Shown: piece after piece, positions 1 through 10,722 of the stretch
Position numbering within the stretch: position 1 is the stretch's first letter
Layout: each line of letters starts with the position of its first letter
Assembly (NCBI GenBank): GCA_000733355.1
Contig: JNVV01000012.1
Coordinates: 10,851-74,850 of the forward strand
From: Falciphora oryzae
Lineage: Eukaryota > Ascomycota > Sordariomycetes > Magnaporthales > Magnaporthaceae
Reading direction: 5' to 3'
Length of the DNA stretch: 64,000 bases
Program-made: the position numbers and the translations under genes
The notes under the pieces: generated by a model
Told to the model about the DNA's origin: nothing
What the model saw: the letters and a program-made list of their open reading frames with translations, nothing else
The model's database searches: none

Positions 1-157
1 GTCTGCAGGCACGCGCCGCTGGCCGCGTCCCAGATCTTGACGGTTTCGTCGTGCGACCCGGAAGCGATGCGGCGGCCGTCGGGCGAGAACGCGACCGAGT
101 TGACGTAGCCGCCGTGGCCCTCGAGCGTCTGCAGGCACGCGCCGCTGTGCGCGTCCC
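1..157 (-). repeat. Near-identical 126-bp WD40 repeat units (edge of array)
   Basis: The 20-bp string at positions 1-20 recurs identically at 127-146, giving a 126-bp (42-residue) period that codes for one WD40 blade on the minus strand. Only one full unit and the start of another are in the window. High identity between units is characteristic of fungal HNWD/HET-E type NLRs, whose repeats diversify by unequal exchange and hypermutation. Confidence 0.85.
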
Positions 158-3100
158 AATCATTTTCCATCACTGGCTCGGTTGTAATCCATTTTCGCAC
201 TTCGTGCTGGAATAGCCCCTTTATAACACTGCGTGATGGGCTGAATATAAGTGCTGAACCGTATGTTTGGAGGGGCTTGTTTTCGATTACTCCTTTGTGG
301 TATAGAATGAATCGGTGCGCATCGCGGACCAAATCGCTTAATCCAGATGCTCCTGCTCGCCCCTACAGTGGAGTTAGGACAGTATTTAGAAGTAGTAACA
401 GCTAGAACATACCTGTAGCAAGCGCTCGAGTTTTTGTACCGACATGATCCCTTCGGTCATGCTTCGGAGAAGGCTGAGTGCCTCGAGCCAGTAGAGATAT
501 CGGTTTCGGAGGAACGTATCGACGGCGCCGCCGTCCTGGAGGTCTTCGCATAGTTTAGGCGTCATTGCGCTCCCCTTACGATAATGTTAGAAACTGCGTT
601 AAATGGTATTATAAAAGGGCTTACCTGAAATAAAGCGCCGAGTTTCACGCTCTCTTCCAGGTGGTCTACCCAATAAATACACGAATAACCTGCTGCCGCT
701 AACGGATCTGGCTTCGGCTGCTTGGCCTGGTCGATGGGAGTTCCAGGGGCGCGCAGGTCGTACATATCGCGCCGTAGCGTTTTTTCCATAACATGCAGTA
801 ATTGCGTGAAGATGGCCCGGTGGACAGCTGCAGAACCAGAGGGGAAGATGGTTGGGGCGGCCTTTCCAACCAGGTAGTCCTTGGCAGACTGATGCACGAA
901 GTAGATAGTGCCGTCGCGAATTGTAAGGAAGGAGCCGCTCTTTTTAACAATCTTCTCAATGTTGTTGACGTTGCTGGAAATCGCGCCTGGAAGTCCGGAC
1001 ACTGCGCCTAGCTCAAGCAGCCGAAGTGGGCGGTAGGCCAGCGTGGCCGCCGAGAGGACCAGCCGACAGTACTCTGTAAGTTTGTTCGCTGGTCGTTCAA
1101 CCTGGTCTATCATCCGCGCATACAGATCATCAAGACCTTTTGGTACGTCGTCGACCACCTGCCGCACCTCCCAGGGTTCAACGGCTTCGACTTCCTGGAC
1201 GACAAGGGCCACCCAGAGGAACGTTCCCTCGGCTTTCCTACGGAGGACCTGTCGAACATGGTCCTGCAGTGAACGGTCGTTTTGCAGAGATTGGATTTGC
1301 GATGTCCTGTTGGCAATGTAAGCTTCGATGGCCTGAGAGACGGAATTTGCGTTCTGCTGCAATTCCAGGCTAAGGATCGATTGCGATGTTTCGAGCCGTG
1401 TACGTTGCTCGATGCTGTTCCGGCTAGAAATGATCCACTTGACGCGCGGCAAATTCGCTTCCTGGAGAACGAACTTTAAAAGCTTGTCTTGGTCCTGCAC
1501 GCATTCGTCGAGAGCGTCAATTATGACGATGATCTTTTTCAGGCTCGGATCACGCAGGATACTCAAGAACATGTAGCACAGAGTAGGCCATGCTTCCGCA
1601 TCCCCAAAAAGCGGCTCCCCTGTATCCTTGAATTTGTCTTCCACGTGCGAGCGAAAGGACGGCTGCTGCTTCACGACCATATAGATCAGACCGCGCAGGA
1701 CAGCATGAGCGTTGCTGAGCTTGGGGACGGTGGCTTTGCAGAAGAAGAAGGACAGAAGCGTCTTGGCTTCGGTGTTTGCCAGTTTCGTGGTAGGGCGTAG
1801 CTGGTCGATGATGCCACAGAGCAGCATAGTCTTGCCCTTGCCGGGATCGCCCTTGATCCAAAGCAGCCGGCTGTCTTCGTCGTCGCGCCAATGTTGGTAG
1901 TCGGGATGGTCGAGGATCCAGCGGTATGACGCCTCGAGGACGGCGCCTCTTGTCTGATGGATGCGCGTCCGGACGTCGTGCGGATCAGTCTCTCCGATGT
2001 AGTCGAGGAAGCGATCTCTGCGGATCCGTTCCGCCAATGGCAGGATCTCGTCTTCCGACGCCGCAGAGTCTGCAACAGTGGAATCGTCCCCAGAAGGTGC
2101 AGGAACTAAATCCTGGTCATAGTTGACGTCTTCCCGTTTCGATTGAAAAGCCCGGAGTTCGGAAACGGTGAGGCTTTCCAGGTACCGTTGACCCCGTGAC
2201 AGGTCCTCCTGCAACGCATCCAGTGTCCGCAGGTCCTCATGCAACGCATCCAGTGTCCGCAGGTCCTCATGCAACGCATCCAGTGTCCGCTCGTCCTCCG
2301 GGTTTTCCGTATCTTGGCGCACTAGCTTAATGTTGACGTCATTGATCATGGACAATATGTTTCCCAGATATGCGAGGTGAGGTGCGATCTCGGGATCTAA
2401 CGCGTAGCCGGAGCTGTAAGCTAGTTGGCAAAAATCACGCAAGTCGTACGTCGACTTAAGAAGATGACTTAGAACCAGAGTTGTACGAGCGGACGCCGAC
2501 TTAGGAAGATGACTTGAAACCAGAGTGGTACGAGATCCATCTTCACATCTCAATCTTGAGTAGAATTCTTCTTGCGTACACCCCGCAATAACCGCGGTAA
2601 GAAGCTCGTTCAAGTCGAAGGAGTCCTTCCATTCAACGTGCTTTCCCGGGGCATCGCTGTCCGTGTCTTCGGCTAGAGGCGCGGGCTGCTGGTCGCTCGA
2701 CCCCGCGGAGGCCCTGGTATCGTCGTCTTTGCCGATGGTTTCCCACGGCAGCGCCTCGATCGCGAAGGAGTGCAGGTGGTCGGCGATGTGCGCGTCCGCC
2801 TCGGGCTGCTTCAGGGCCGTCCTGTCGTGGCAGAGCGGGCACGGGATAGGCGGGATCCCGGTCCTCCGGCTTGCCTCGGCGAGGGCCGGCAGGTCCTCCT
2901 CCCCGAACTCGCCTCGGTGGCTCTCTATGGTATGCTGGCGCCACCCGTCTTCGTCCTCGAACTCGTACCGGCCCGGCTCGTCCGAGTCAATCCAGCAGGC
3001 GTCGCAGATCCAGCGCGGCGCGCTGTGGCAGTCTTTGAGGTGTTTCTTCCAGTCACCAGTCGTCACGTACATGGCTTCTGCGACCGGCTTGGGACAGGGG

Positions 3101-5254
3101 GCATATGGGCACACGTAGGGACTCAGGTCTTCGGCAACGTGGCGACTGCGAACTTGTCAGGCGTAGGCGTTGTGGGATGACTGGGGACATAAGCTGGAGA
3201 CTTACCGCCAGCTCTCAGAATTCTTATCTTTCGGGTCGGAATAGGAGGGATCGAGGAGCTGAGCACAGAACGGGCACCAAAAGTGTTCGCGTTCTGCACC
3301 GGGACACTTCGGATAGTTTTGCCGGAGAAACCCTTGCGAGCCCCTCGTGCCGACCGACTTTGTCTCCGTGGCATGGGCTCTGGTGGGCATGACAAAACTT
3401 GGCGACACCGTCTGGTCTCGCTCCGAGGAGAAGATGGACCTACTAACGGCACTAGGCTCCTGCCGTTGCAGTGTTTTTGTTTGCGATGTCATATTCGGGT
3501 CCTGTCTTTCGGCTTTGGGTTGGACAGAAGCGGGTAAACTACTACCCGTACTTGGAGCTCTCGGTGGCGTCTTGGCCCCTGCACCAGCCGCAGAATCAAT
3601 CGTGGTTGCCGACTGTGCTGCGTTCTGCTTCCCGAGGTATTGCCCGAAGTACACGTCGAATCGGTTCCGGCGGATCAGATTCGCCTCGATGAGTCTTGCC
3701 TGGATCGCGCTGAGCCTCTTCGGCTTCGTCAGCCGTGCCCACAAGTCCTCGTGGGTCCGTTTCTCTGCTGGGAAATCACTGCGGAAATTCCAATTGAACA
3801 GGTCGAGCTGAAGAGGCCCGACGAGAATGAGGAGCGTGAGGAATTTCCGGAAACCTTCGAGCTTGTCTGCTCTCTGAGCCAGAACCTTGTCGGCTTTGTT
3901 ATGTCGGAATTTCGTGCCGTGCTTCCTAACTGCCGCGGAGATCCGGACGAGATATTCCATTGCGGCTTCGATGTAATAATACTGATCGCCGAGCTTTGAG
4001 CGAGGCTGTTGAGCCAGTTGATAGACCGCGGTGTTCGCTGATTCTGTCTCTTTCTGCTTGCCTTTTGGCTTGGGCCGCTCGGGAACATCGGGTACGTGCA
4101 GTGCCTGGTCGATATCGGCCTGTGCTGCGCTCGCTGTTGATCGGGTCCCAGTTAGCATGACTTCCGGGCTAGCCGAGAATAGATCGGTCGAAACTGCCAA
4201 ATTTAAGCTTACCGATTTTGATACAGTTCCGCAGGGATATAGCCAAGCTGTCCAGGAGCCCAGTAAGGATGCTCCGTACGTCATCACGAACCCTGACGCG
4301 GTAGTCCAGCGAGGAACGACCACTCCTTTTAGCGCCGATACCAAGCGACCACCAGTTAAACTTGGCGGACATTTGGTCCATCCAGTCCAATCCAGTCAGG
4401 ACCGGGTACTTCTGACACTCTCGGAACAGCGCTTGACAATCTGCCGTCTTGTCTCGGATGGCCCCCGGGTTCTTCGTGTATCCCTGTGGCTCTGACCAGT
4501 CGGTATCTGTTTTCTGGTCCTTCTTGCCCCGGTTTTCGAGCGGCTTATCGGCATCAGGGCCGCCGACACCCTCTGCCACGTCATCTCGTCGGAGCAGCGA
4601 CTTGTGGAAGGTCCGCAGAAGCGGCCCTTCCGGCTGGCCGTCTTCGCCCTTACCCGATGTTCGCGTGGCCGATGCTTGCGATGCAAACGCCATGAGAATC
4701 GCCACCCAACGGTCGCCTCCGAAGTCGAGTAGAATGCCCCCATCATGTGAGATAGCATTTTCGGGCCGAAAGAATCCGGTGCCGCCCTGATTCATGTGGA
4801 TGTTGTAGACAAAGCCGTCGCCCAGAGATCCAAAAACGTACGCGACAGCCTTGCGCTCAACCGCAAGATTGAAAACCTCGCCGAGTTTGTCAAAGATATC
4901 TGGAGATTTCTCTGTCTTGTCGCGAGCCGCTTGTACAACGATCGACTCGTTGAACGCGATCAGATTTCCTCGGAGAAAGTCCAGGGCTGGGACTTGGCCC
5001 TCTGATTTTAAGTGAGCCCCCGGTGCGAGAGGCTGTAGTTGGCTCAGCAGGGCAGATGGGTCGAAGCGTCTGTCAAGCCAGCAGAGCAGCTCCGAGCCTT
5101 GACATGGTGATCTGACGTTGACTCCGGCGGCAGTTTGATGAGCGCCGCCGGCCCCGACAAGCAGCAACTCTGCGTGGCAGTCCTCGGAACCATCCGGCGG
5201 AGGCTCCCATGATACGGGGTATCCTTTGAAGACGCCGTATTGTGGTACAGGCAT
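1..5254 (-). CDS. DUF2278-NACHT-WD40 NLR (STAND) protein, C-terminus beyond the window
   Basis: Exons read on the minus strand are 5254-4213, 4133-3206, 3145-625, 574-413 and 362-1 (open), all phase-consistent with GT-AG ends. Residues about 2-205 match DUF2278 (YukJ-like): a VPQYGVFKG start, [14 protein letters not shown] and DGGILLDF motifs. A fungal linker follows (FNWWSLGIG near residue 300), then paired CxxC/H clusters ([25 protein letters not shown]). The NACHT P-loop GDPGKGKT lies near residue 1090 and a [11 protein letters not shown] element follows it. Then come WD40 repeats of the [14 protein letters not shown] type. More than 1,650 residues are in the window. Known for the family: NLRs sense a ligand through the repeats, oligomerise through NACHT and trigger an N-terminal effector. 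Inferred: an incompatibility or immunity receptor. An unusual point is DUF2278 in the effector position. The start ATG at 5254 opens directly into the DUF2278 motif. The gene is divergent from the gasdermin-like gene. Confidence 0.85.
2201..2290 (-). repeat. 30-bp tandem repeat, three units, inside the NLR
   Basis: Three consecutive 30-bp units (2201-2230, 2231-2260, 2261-2290) are almost identical. They encode a 10-residue [10 protein letters not shown] motif between the zinc-finger-like region and the NACHT domain. The period is a multiple of three, so copy number can change without breaking the frame. Confidence 0.9.
2453..2535 (-). repeat. 45-bp imperfect tandem duplication inside the NLR
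   Basis: Two copies with a 45-bp period start at 2453 and 2498. They encode the 15-residue units [15 protein letters not shown] and [15 protein letters not shown]. The copies have diverged slightly and keep the reading frame. Confidence 0.8.
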
Positions 5255-6173
5255 CGCAATTTATTCGCAAATCATGGGCTTTTGATCGCGGGTCGTATTA
5301 TGCGGTGAGCTAAGCGGCATTTTAGAGGTAAGGTTAGGCTATCCCGACAACCCCGCAACAGCAGCCCAATTACTTTGTGCGGACTAAAAGCGTCTCGCAC
5401 GAATCGGCCCTCCGGGGATTAGTGCGGCGGGGCAATCTGTCGTTTTCGGGGCAATCTGTTGTTTTCGGGGCAATCTGTCGTTTTTTTGGGACATACTTTC
5501 CCACACAAATTCGCAGTGATTCGATGTTCCCTCGCATTAGCACGTGCCACGCCCAATCCGCATCCATCCGCGGGCAGCGAGCCCTCTCTGAGGCACAACC
5601 AAAGCCAGGCGCGCATTTACGAGCCGGCGTGCTTGCGCATTTGTTAGCTGTGCTTTAGTGAATTGATTGCTGTTATTTGTAATGAGGTAGATTTGGCTGG
5701 GCGGGTTGCGCGCTGATGCGAGGGTACATTGATTCACGGCTAATTTTATATGGGAAATAATGTCCCAAAAAAACGACAGATTGCCCCGCCGCACTCTATC
5801 CCCAAAGGGCCGATCGAGTGCGTGGCGCTTTTAGCCCGCACAAGTATGCTAACAAATCTTTTTCAGGCAGCTGTTCTAAAGTAACTGCAGCGAGTATATG
5901 CACAAAGCGGGGCTGCTGAGGCAGGAGATTGTGTGATCCTGTGCGCTATACAACAACGACTAATGACACCGGGGCTCGAGACGCGGACTTGCATTGAGCT
6001 GAACAGGATGCTAGCCGGCTCGCCCAAACGAGCATGCCAGTCGTGCACGGGCGGTGTCCCCCTCCAGTTGGGCTGGGAGGCTCTCTGGTGTGAATCTCCA
6101 AAACAGCAGCATCACGTCCTTGATCAACTACACATAACCCGGTAGCCGAACAGGAAGCCCGCCCGCTATCAAA
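5255..6173. promoter_or_regulatory. Divergent intergenic region between the NLR and gasdermin-like genes
   Basis: This 919-bp stretch separates two divergent genes and must hold both promoters. Its middle is occupied by the inverted-repeat element at 5373-5844. No further coding region or motif was recognised. Confidence 0.6.
5373..5844. mobile_element. MITE-like element with long imperfect terminal inverted repeats
   Basis: The left end reads CTTTGTGCGGACTAAAAGCG and the right end, read inward on the opposite strand, reads CTTGTGCGGGCTAAAAGCG. The similarity continues for roughly 150-170 bp per arm, including a shared GGCAATCTGTCG block, TGGGACAT and CCCTCGCAT. TA flanks both sides (5371-5372 and 5845-5846), consistent with a Tc1/mariner-type target duplication. 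The left arm carries three tandem copies of a roughly 20-bp unit containing GGCAATCTGT; the right arm has one. There is no transposase, so it would be non-autonomous. It sits between the NLR and gasdermin-like start codons. Confidence 0.65.
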
Positions 6174-7280
6174 ATGGACACGTGCTGGTACCCCCTCAAG
6201 CAGACCCACTACCTCGCGCCCGAGTACGTGCACGCGAGCATGGCGTATGGCAAGGCTGAGGGCGACCTCCTCATCGGCCACTTCCTTCCGGGGCCGCGGA
6301 AGATCGACAACGTGATCAACCTGGGCGGCGTGACGCCGTTCCCGCGGGACATGCGCATCAAGTCGCAGAACGTCGTCAACTTCCGCTACGCCCGGAAATC
6401 GAAGAGGTCGGGCGAGGTCGGGGTCGACGCCGGCGCGCCCCCGGCCCCCGGGGTCCCCGTCGAGGTGACGGTCGACGCCGGCACCATGTTCCGCCGGCAC
6501 ATGGGCGACAGCTGGGCCATCAAGCGGCTCGAGTCGCAGATCGTGCAGCCCACGCCCGCCTACTTCGAGCTCTGCCGCAATTCGGCCCAGCTGGCCTCGC
6601 ACATCGCCAACAAGACGCTCGGCGCCTGGACCGTCTACATGATCAGCGGCCTGATGATCGCGCGCGGCGCCAAGAACGAGGGGTCCGAGGGCAGGAAGAT
6701 GAGCGCCCATGGCGGCGGCGGCGTGTGAGTGAGCCCCGTACCACTGGCACTCCCTGATTAAATCTACCCACGTCCTGCCGTTCGACACCGTGTTTCATAC
6801 CTCGATAGCCTCAGCTGACGCTTGCAACGTATCACCAGGGACGCGGCCAGTGTGGCCAAGGCAAAACTGAAGGCCAAGTACGCCGCCGAGGACGAGACCG
6901 AGATGTCGAGAGAGTTCACAAACGACTTCGTCTGGGCTATCCGCCTGACCAAGGTGTGGAAGGGCCTCTTCGACAAGGAGGTGCGGAACGAGCCGCACAC
7001 GAAGGGGTCAGTCTTCGCGCCCGGCTCGGACGCCGTCGACGTCGATGCGTTCCTGGCGGGCGAGGGACTGGCTGCGGACGACGTGGAGGCTTTCGAGGTG
7101 ACATTGGAGGGCTTGGACAAGCCGCAACTCTTCGTCGAGGTGGGTGACAAGCCGGAACAGCCGGAGCCGGAGCCGGCTGCCGCAGAGGCGGCTGCTGCGG
7201 AACCGGCTACCACGGAGCCGGTTGCCACGAAAGCAACTGCCACAGAGCCGGCTGCCTCAGAGACAGTCGGCGCTGAGTAG
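6174..7280 (+). CDS. Fungal gasdermin-like pore-forming protein (HET-Q1/RCD-1 type)
   Basis: Exons 6174-6724 and 6839-7280 join in phase (donor GTGAGT, acceptor CACCAG) to give 330 residues. The N-terminal half shows the pattern I associate with fungal gasdermins: LAPEYVHAS, GDLLIGHFLPGP (residues 30-41), IDNVINLGG, PFPRDM, and later QPTPAYF and LGAWTVYMISGLMIARG. Known for the family: the N-terminal domain oligomerises and permeabilises the plasma membrane after a protease removes a short inhibitory C-terminus, as with HET-Q1 and HET-Q2 in Podospora. After about residue 285 the protein ends in a roughly 45-residue low-complexity tail rich in Pro, Ala, Glu and Thr. The protein is longer than HET-Q1 as I recall it (about 280 residues). 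The convergent subtilisin-like gene 285 bp downstream supports the call. The start ATG follows an AAA context. Confidence 0.75.
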
Positions 7281-7565
7281 TTGCATCCTAGACCTCCGAT
7301 GTAGACCTACATCGGCGGTCCACGTCGATTACAACGTAGTTGCGTCGGGGTGACGAGTGCGTTATACTACTAGGTGCTATGGAGTTTCACTGGCAATCTT
7401 TTACACAGCAGTGAAAATGAAACTATATCCCCGCGAACTATTCGAGTCCCACTACGTACTTATTATCTTCATAAGCCATTCAAGTCCCATTACATACTAC
7501 GTGATGTCCTAAAATCATCCCATCATTGATTTATGGAGAAGTCTTGTAACGGATCATGTTGTTGT
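7281..7565. other. Short convergent spacer between the gasdermin-like and protease genes
   Basis: This AT-rich 285-bp spacer lies between two convergent stop codons and should hold both polyadenylation regions. CATTCAAGTCCCATTACATACTACG (7480s) partly repeats TATTCGAGTCCCACTACGTACT (7440s), a degenerate direct repeat. Confidence 0.5.
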
Positions 7566-10500
7566 TCAACGGGGCACAAACCAACCGTCGATGCCGAACG
7601 AGATCAACGCGCATATTTCCCTCCGCGCCCTCTCCTTGACCTCCCCGCTGGGCAGTTTCGACCCGAAGGGAAGCCGCACGCGCAGGTCTTTTTCCAGCAG
7701 GCCCCACGGGCGGATGCAGTGGTACGACCCGTCCTTGTGTGCGAGCGACAGCAGGACGTCAGTCATGTTGCGCTTCCTCTTCATCTTGTCGGCCTTGGCG
7801 CCGAGGATGCCGCGGGCGTCGGCGTGGCGCGAGAAGTCGAGCAGGCGGGCGGCGAAGCCGGCGGCGAGGGCGGTCGAGAAGGACGTGCCGGACCGGACGG
7901 CGCCGTCCGGCAGCGTCCGGATGTTCTCGCCTAGCATGGCGAGGTTGTGCTTGGCGATGCCCTCGGACGGGTTCAGGTGCGGCGACTCCCTGACGTACCC
8001 GGTCGTGGAGAACATGCAGAAGACGTGCGTCTCGTAGCGCGCCGGGAAGGCCAGCTCGCCAGCGTTGCCCTCGTTGGTAGGCGCCGCGAAGAGGAGCATG
8101 GTCCGGGACGCCTCCTCGACCTTGCGGTACAGCTTCTCGTCGTCGTCCTTGAAGAAGCCGCAGGCCATGCAGACGATGTCCATTTTTTCCTTAATACACC
8201 AGTTTAGGGCCTATGTTCGCGACCTGTTAGTAACATTATTACCATGACGAATGGTATAAGCAGGTAGTAGGTACTTCAATGGTTAGCGCCTGAGTGTTCG
8301 GGCTCGCCTCGTCCTGCTCAAAGACCCTGATGGCGTGCACCTCGGCCGACTCGCACATGTCGTAGATAAGGCTCAGCGACGTGGTGCCGTGTCCCGTGTT
8401 GTCAAGTTTCTCATCGTTATTCCTTGTCACCAGATCGATGTAGCCGCCGAGGAAATCGGCCACATCCGCGCTCTTCTTGACGCCGGTGTCGATAACGGCG
8501 ACCTTAACCCTCTCATAAGCCTCTGCAGGCGCGGCAGTGAGGATGTAGTTGAGACTCGCCACGCGGTCCATCCAGTGCTCGGTCGACGCCGAGTCGGTGC
8601 TGTCAGGCGACAGAATGGGTAAGTGTCCAAAGGCGCAGCTCGCGCCGGGAATGGGAATGGCACATACACTTGAGACATGGTGCGTCCGCTCCGTATTTCC
8701 CTCCCCGGGTTCAGCAGCGCGCCGTCGGTGGCCTGGCGCGCTGCGGGCGTGGGGGCCGCCGCCGACCCGAGCCGTTTTGAGTCTGAGCTGTCGGCTAGAT
8801 TTAACGGCATGATATTGTGGGGGTTCCACTCGGAGATCCAGGCCTCCAGCTGGCTCACCGAGTCGCACAGCACCCTGCAGATGCCCTCGTCGCTCAGGTC
8901 AGTGTGGGGCGGCATGAAAACGTCTTCCGGCTTGATGCAGTTAGTGATGAGATCGCGCAGGGGATCTGATATCTCAAGCTCCGCGTCCAGAAGAAACTTA
9001 TGCTTCTCGATGAGGTCCTTGCAGATGTAGTAATTGGTGTGTCTGTTCGGCTTCCCGCCGGGGCAGTGGTGCGTGAATCGCTCGTCCTGATATAGGCTTT
9101 CGATGGGCTGTCCCCTCTGTATTTCCATGAGCATGATTCCGAGGCCGAGTATCTTGGGTATCCGGTGGGTTGGCCGGAGGAAAAATGGCTTTCTGCCAGT
9201 TGCTGTCCCCAACTTCGAGCTCGGCTTCTCCGAGCTCGCTGCTTCCTTGTCGGGTATTGGAACTGAGATAGACAAGAGCGGTTCGTTCACAAATATGCCG
9301 CGGATTCCGTCGCCTTGGTTGTTTTGTCTCCTTTCGCAAATGAAGTGAACTATGTCTTTCGTCCACGGCGACAGCATCCAGGGGGATGCGTAGTATTGCC
9401 AAACCGCTTTTGCCAGGACTGTCGAAAGGATGCCTTTCTGCTTGGACGACAACCATTGAAGTGTGGTTTCTTTCGTCTTCTTCACGGTCGAGTCCTTTTT
9501 GGCGGCCTCTTGCAAAAGCTGACGAAGGGAGATGCTGCGCTCGTTGAGTTCCCACTTCCTGGGCAACTTGTCGGCCTCGCAAATCAGGCGGTCCGGGTGG
9601 TAATACAGCTTTAGTCTGAAGACTGAGAAATATAAAAGCATCGGTCCTGCGTCTTCGTGATCTTGGGACGAAATATGCTCGCAAAAGCTCTGCTCAGGGC
9701 CGAAGCCGATCTCTTCTACTTGGTCAGGCGCTTCGTCGTCAGGAGTTCTAGCTAGCCTATCAATATCGAGCTAGTAGTCAGCTTGACGCAGTCTTTGTCC
9801 TCTTCCGTGAGCCGGAGGGACCTACACCTTGCCCCGTACGGAAATGTCCGTATCCTGCCACCACGGCTGAATTTTCGGGTCGGTGGTATCTTGATGCGGG
9901 TGAGCCAAGAAAAGCACTCCGAAGGTGACGCCGTATTTATCGCGACAGCCGCTGTTCAGCCTGATACGGGCCGCCACGTCGAGATGGGGCTCCTCCGGTG
10001 TGCAGAAGCAAATACTCGCCAGGGCCCTGTGGAGAGCTGTGATTTGGTTCCCGCACTCTGTCGGCTTTTCACCTACCGATTGCACGGCAGCGGTGGACGG
10101 CGCTGGCAATACGAAGTTGTCGCTTGACGCTGGGAAGATGGCGCTGAGCTGAGCGATAGTCATCCGCTTGTTTAGTTGGCCCTCGGTGCTGTCGTCGCTA
10201 GCAATGTCAAGAATTGTCTGTTTTGCACTCGTGGGGTCTGTTAAGAGCAACTCGAGGGCTGGATACGGCGAACTGGGCCCAGGCGGTGCCACAGCAGCCT
10301 CCTCCGGGTCTGGTCGGTTTGACGGGTTGGGTGGTTGCGGTGGCTATATGATTTAATGTCAGTCGCAGCTGCCTGACAGCAAGGCAATCTGTAGGGCATG
10401 CGATTCCGGATATGCGACGGACCTGACATAGATCATTCAGCAGTTGCAGCAGCGCACAAGATACGGGATGCCCCTCGGGACAGCCATCATCAGGCAGGTT

Positions 10501-10722
10501 GAAATCTGGGAGCCTTTGTAGAATATCGAAGAGTGCTGATTGCAGAAGGGCGCTGAACTGGCCGCAAGCAGGATCCTGCAGTTCGCACAGAGACCGTGCG
10601 ATCTCGTGGACGCGCTTAGCCGCCTCGAAGGCGAAATTCGGCGGGGTTAGCTTGTGCATTGAGATGCCCGCTCCTCGGCAGCCGCTCCGAACTTTACCCA
10701 GGAGAGCTGTCGCATCTGCCAT
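7566..10722 (-). CDS. DUF7580-subtilisin (S8) protease, HET-Q2-like candidate
   Basis: Exons read on the minus strand are 10722-10423, 10343-9828, 9770-8668, 8599-8275 and 8210-7566; all join in phase to about 962 residues. The N-terminal 500 or so residues resemble fungal DUF7580: LHRALASICFC, VLFLAHPH, PWWQDTDI, ISLRQLLQ, and ILGLGIMLMEI. The C-terminal peptidase has a complete triad: Asp in VAVIDTGV (about 677), His in NTGHGTT (about 710) and Ser in SGTSFSTALAAG (about 858), with the oxyanion Asn in APTNEGN (about 794). There is no signal peptide, so it should act in the cytosol. The ATG at 10722 (MADATALLGK) was chosen; the open frame continues upstream without another ATG, so an upstream exon is possible. 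Known for the family: HET-Q2, a subtilisin-like protease, activates gasdermin HET-Q1. The donor at exon 1 (GTCCGT) is weak. Confidence 0.8.

Noticed and set aside
3105..4500. Separate small plus-strand genes over the NLR
   Set aside because: They lie opposite NLR exons that join in phase and show no recognisable protein sequence.
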